DNA of 8,524 bases from Calditrichia bacterium (GTDB lineage Bacteria > Calditrichota > Calditrichia > JAJRVZ01): assembly GCA_030634505.1 (NCBI GenBank), contig DAOWAQ010000071.1, positions 1 through 8,524 of the forward strand, in the 5' to 3' direction. Positions 6,788 to 8,524 of this stretch are shown here, in pieces. Within the stretch, counting starts at the first letter, position 1; each line of letters begins with the position of its first letter. The notes under the pieces were generated by a model that had not been told where the DNA came from, ran no database searches, and saw only the letters and a list, made by a program, of their open reading frames with translations. Both the position numbers and the translations under genes were made by a program.

Positions 6788-6791
6788 AAGT

Positions 6792-6819
6792 TTTACTTTG
6801 TAAATAATTATGATAAAAT
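6792..6819 (+). promoter_or_regulatory. Candidate promoter for the CYTH-domain gene
   Basis: TTTACT (6792-6797) and TAAAAT (6814-6819) are 16 bases apart, giving a start near 6826 and a leader of about 53 bases. The -10 box matches five of six consensus positions, the -35 box four. It overlaps the oppositely directed candidate at 6815-6843, so the two would compete if both are real. Confidence 0.28.
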
Positions 6820-6843
6820 AAAATATTTTTTAATGATTATCAA
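6815..6843 (-). promoter_or_regulatory. Candidate promoter for the YtxH/DUF948 unit
   Basis: On the minus strand TTGATA (6843-6838) and TATTTT (6820-6815) are separated by 17 bases. The predicted start near 6808 gives a leader of about 30 bases that ends in the strong GGAGG site. The -35 box matches five of six consensus positions and the -10 box four; spacing is ideal. Confidence 0.35.
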
Positions 6844-6878
6844 TCGTTTTATTTATCCGTAGGATTAATCGTACAGTT

Positions 6879-7403
6879 ATGGCAAATAATTTAGAAATAA
6901 AAGCAACCTGTCCGAATTTATTAGAAACGGAATCTATAGTTAAAAAAATTGCTACTGAATATAAAGGAATAGATAGTCAAATTGATACTTATTTTAATAC
7001 AAATACCGGAAGGTTTAAATTAAGAGAATCTTCACTTTCTGGTTCTTATTTAATCCCCTACATTCGCCCCGATAAAACTGAAACTAAATTGTCATTGTAC
7101 GATAAAATTATTGTCTCTGACAGTGAAAACGTAAAATCTCTTTTTATGCAATTATTAGGAATACACTGTGTTGTTAAAAAGAAAAGAATTATCTATTTAT
7201 ATGAAAATGTACGTATACATTTAGATCAAGTGGAAAATCTTGGTACTTTTATAGAATTTGAAGCTGTATTTGATGAAATTAATAAAGATGAAAAAGAACA
7301 AAAGAAAAAGATAAGTTATCTCATGCAACAATTAAGGATAAAAAAAGGAATGTTAATTGCCTCTTCTTACGAACAATTATTGATAAATAAAACCGCAGAT
7401 TAA
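6879..7403 (+). CDS. CYTH-domain protein (CyaB-like class IV adenylate cyclase / triphosphatase superfamily)
   Basis: CYTH enzymes fold into a triphosphate tunnel that binds triphosphorylated substrates with metal ions. Members include class IV adenylate cyclases, thiamine triphosphatases and inorganic triphosphatases. The 174-residue protein has the N-terminal EIKAT (Glu6, Lys8; the superfamily's ExEK-type opening in a shortened form), QIDTYF (34-39), RFKLRE (45-50), YIRPD (61-65), KKKRIIYLYENVRIHLDQVE (100-119) with basic and acidic tunnel residues, GTFIEFEAV (122-130), and a closing SSYEQLL (162-168). This set follows the CyaB-like subgroup often annotated as class IV adenylate cyclase, but whether it makes cAMP cannot be told from sequence. 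Start: ATG at 6879; the nearest AGGA (6861-6864) is 14 bases away, so the ribosome-binding site is weak. Its stop lies four bases from the stop of the convergent PhzF gene. Confidence 0.87.
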   Translation: MANNLEIKATCPNLLETESIVKKIATEYKGIDSQIDTYFNTNTGRFKLRESSLSGSYLIPYIRPDKTETKLSLYDKIIVSDSENVKSLFMQLLGIHCVVKKKRIIYLYENVRIHLDQVENLGTFIEFEAVFDEINKDEKEQKKKISYLMQQLRIKKGMLIASSYEQLLINKTAD

Positions 7404-7407
7404 AATA

Positions 7408-8187
7408 CTAAATGGTTATTGTACCTTCCAGGTATTGAACCACTTTTCCTGAAATAGTTACCCTATCCCCATTGTCAATTCCGAATATTTCTCCTCCACG
7501 TTCGGAAACTTGAAAGGCATGTAAATTCTTTTTATTTAAAACTTTAGCCCAATAGGGTATTAAGGTACAATGCGCAGATCCGGTTACAGGATCTTCTGGT
7601 ATTCCGACTGCAGGTGCAAAAAATCTGGATACAAAATCAGAATTTTCTCCCGGAGAGGTAACTATTACTCCCAATCTGTCTAACTCTTTTAACAATTTCA
7701 TATATGGATTTAATTGTCGAATGTCTGCTTCAGATTTGTAGACTAACATATAATTATCTGAAGCAAACACTTTTTCAGGTATAATATCCATTGCACTAAG
7801 TAAATTCTCCGGAGCATCACATGGTTCAGGAATATGAGCAGGAAAGTCTAGTGAATAAAAATCCTCTTTTTTACTTACTTTTAATTCACCCCCAGAAGAA
7901 CCAAAAACAATTTTGTTTAAAGATGGATTCAAATAATTCATGATTACAAATGCGGATGCTAAGGTAGCATGGCCACACAAATCAACTTCCGTCTGCGGTG
8001 TAAACCATCGTATCTGATAAAAATCTCCACGATCGACAAAAAAGGCTGTTTCCGACAAATTGTTTTCCTGAGCAATTTTTTGTAGAATTTTATCTTCAAG
8101 CCAATACTCCAGCGGACATACTGCAGCCGGATTACCACCAAATACATCGCTGGTAAATGCATCAATTTGGTATAACTGTAGTTGCAT
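7408..8187 (-). CDS. PhzF-family isomerase-like protein
   Basis: PhzF of pseudomonads isomerises trans-2,3-dihydro-3-hydroxyanthranilate in phenazine synthesis, but most family members lie outside phenazine clusters and have unknown substrates, as here. The 259-residue length is normal for the family, with two similar halves. First half: FTSDVFGGNPAAVC (11-24), NNLSETAFF with the catalytic glutamate at 46, and the motif VDLCGHATLASAF (68-80) with His73. Second half: FFAPAVGIPEDPVTGSAHC (189-207) with Asp199, and a closing hydrophobic strand. All expected active-site residues are present. The ATG at 8187 has AGGAG at 8198-8202, ten bases upstream, a rather long spacing. It follows an ABC exporter gene on the same strand after 115 bases and a possible terminator, so it may be transcribed alone. 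No other phenazine genes are near. Confidence 0.92.
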   Translation of the reverse strand: MQLQLYQIDAFTSDVFGGNPAAVCPLEYWLEDKILQKIAQENNLSETAFFVDRGDFYQIRWFTPQTEVDLCGHATLASAFVIMNYLNPSLNKIVFGSSGGELKVSKKEDFYSLDFPAHIPEPCDAPENLLSAMDIIPEKVFASDNYMLVYKSEADIRQLNPYMKLLKELDRLGVIVTSPGENSDFVSRFFAPAVGIPEDPVTGSAHCTLIPYWAKVLNKKNLHAFQVSERGGEIFGIDNGDRVTISGKVVQYLEGTITI

Positions 8188-8235
8188 TTGACATAGTCTC
8201 CTGTAATTAATTTACATTTATATAATATTTTTTAT

Positions 8236-8276
8236 AAAAATGACCTAATGATAATTTGGATGTCATCATCGATTAG
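8236..8276 (-). terminator. Possible intrinsic terminator after the ABC exporter gene
   Basis: On the minus strand, 27 bases after the exporter stop codon, CTAAT-C-GAT and ATC-ATTAG (8276-8268 and 8252-8245) can form an eight-pair stem with one bulge and a 15-base loop, followed four bases later by TTTTT (8240-8236). The stem is mostly A-T pairs, so its stability is doubtful. Confidence 0.28.
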
Positions 8277-8302
8277 AGGGTTAATTTCTAGTCAATAATT
8301 TA

Positions 8303-8524
8303 TCAATCACGAAATTGCATATTATACAGATTTGCATACAATCCCTTTTTCCTAATCAATTCATTATGTGTACCTGTTTCAACAATAGAACCTTTATCAA
8401 TTACTAATATTCTATCTGCTTTTTGAATAGTTGACAGCCTGTGTGCTATCACAAATGAGGTTCTGTTTTCCATAAGTTTTTCAAGAGCTTGCTGGACAAG
8501 AATCTCAGATTCTGTATCCAATGC
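8303..8524 (-). CDS. ABC exporter (MsbA-type), C-terminal end of the nucleotide-binding domain; gene runs off right edge
   Basis: Only the last 73 residues are in the window, reading off the right edge with no start codon inside it. They begin in the D-loop (ALDTESE), followed by NRTSFVIAHRLSTI, whose histidine (residue 28 of the visible part) is the H-loop switch that contacts ATP, and KADRILVIDKGSIVETGTHNEL, the conserved end of exporter ATPases. The C-terminus YANLYNMQFRD resembles MsbA-type half transporters, in which membrane domain and ATPase are fused, so a lipid or drug exporter in the inner membrane is the best guess. The Walker A, Q-loop, signature motif and membrane domain lie outside the window, so the substrate class cannot be fixed. 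The gene precedes the PhzF gene on the same strand. Confidence 0.9.
   Translation of the reverse strand, partial: ALDTESEILVQQALEKLMENRTSFVIAHRLSTIQKADRILVIDKGSIVETGTHNELIRKKGLYANLYNMQFRD

Noticed and set aside
6226..6862. Plus-strand frames of 72 and 98 codons opposite the DUF948 and YtxH genes
   Set aside because: They are antisense shadows of well-supported genes with good ribosome-binding sites, and their sequences resemble no family.
7414..7441. Imperfect inverted repeat (GGTT-TACC / GGTA-AACC) at the convergent ends of the CYTH and PhzF genes
   Set aside because: It could be a terminator for the CYTH gene because TTTT follows closely, but it lies in PhzF coding sequence, has a mismatched internal loop and only two four-pair arms, so it is not strong enough to list.
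7959..8165. A 68-codon minus-strand frame inside the PhzF gene
   Set aside because: It is an alternative frame of the PhzF coding region, which contains all its catalytic motifs in the main frame.
8163..8194. Alternative ATG at 8194 upstream of the PhzF start
   Set aside because: It is out of frame with PhzF and ends after ten codons (MSNATTVIPN). It lies only three bases after AGGAG, too close for efficient initiation, so I treat it as chance.

Overview
The window is AT-rich chromosomal DNA from a bacterium that uses clear Shine-Dalgarno sequences (AAGGAG, GGAGG and AGGAG five bases before several ATG codons). Signal peptides, a lipoprotein and a periplasmic-type binding protein without a lipid anchor suggest a diderm. 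The protein styles would fit an uncultivated or environmental lineage such as Marinimicrobia, Ignavibacteria or Calditrichaeota. The good ribosome-binding sites argue against a typical Bacteroidota genome. This placement is inference and weak. No tRNA, rRNA, CRISPR array, insertion sequence or phage gene was seen, and no intergenic stretch exceeds 300 bases.

Layout: (i) 1-982, minus strand: the 5' third of ilvE (branched-chain aminotransferase, running off the left edge), preceded in the transcript by a VanX-family D-Ala-D-Ala dipeptidase made as a lipoprotein. (ii) 983-1211: a 229-base divergent spacer with candidate promoters in both directions. (iii) 1212-6046, plus strand: a three-gene unit of a family 5 periplasmic solute-binding protein, a dCache-HAMP sensor histidine kinase overlapping it by 38 bases, and an NtrC-type sigma-54 response regulator 22 bases further on. 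(iv) 6057-6777, minus strand: a YtxH-domain protein followed by a DUF948 (YtxG-like) membrane protein. (v) 6879-7403, plus strand: a CYTH-domain (CyaB/triphosphatase superfamily) protein. (vi) 7408-8524, minus strand: a PhzF-family protein and, upstream of it, the 3' end of an MsbA-type ABC exporter running off the right edge.

The most interesting part is region (iii) with its divergent neighbour. A peptide-type binding protein is locked to a two-component system with no permease genes in sight, next to an exported dipeptidase for a cell-wall dipeptide. One reading is that the binding protein is a sensory partner of the kinase and that the locus monitors peptides, perhaps wall-derived, outside the inner membrane. 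The family calls are firm, but the functional link is inference. A second oddity is the 9-mer TGAAACAGG, which occurs five times in the window.
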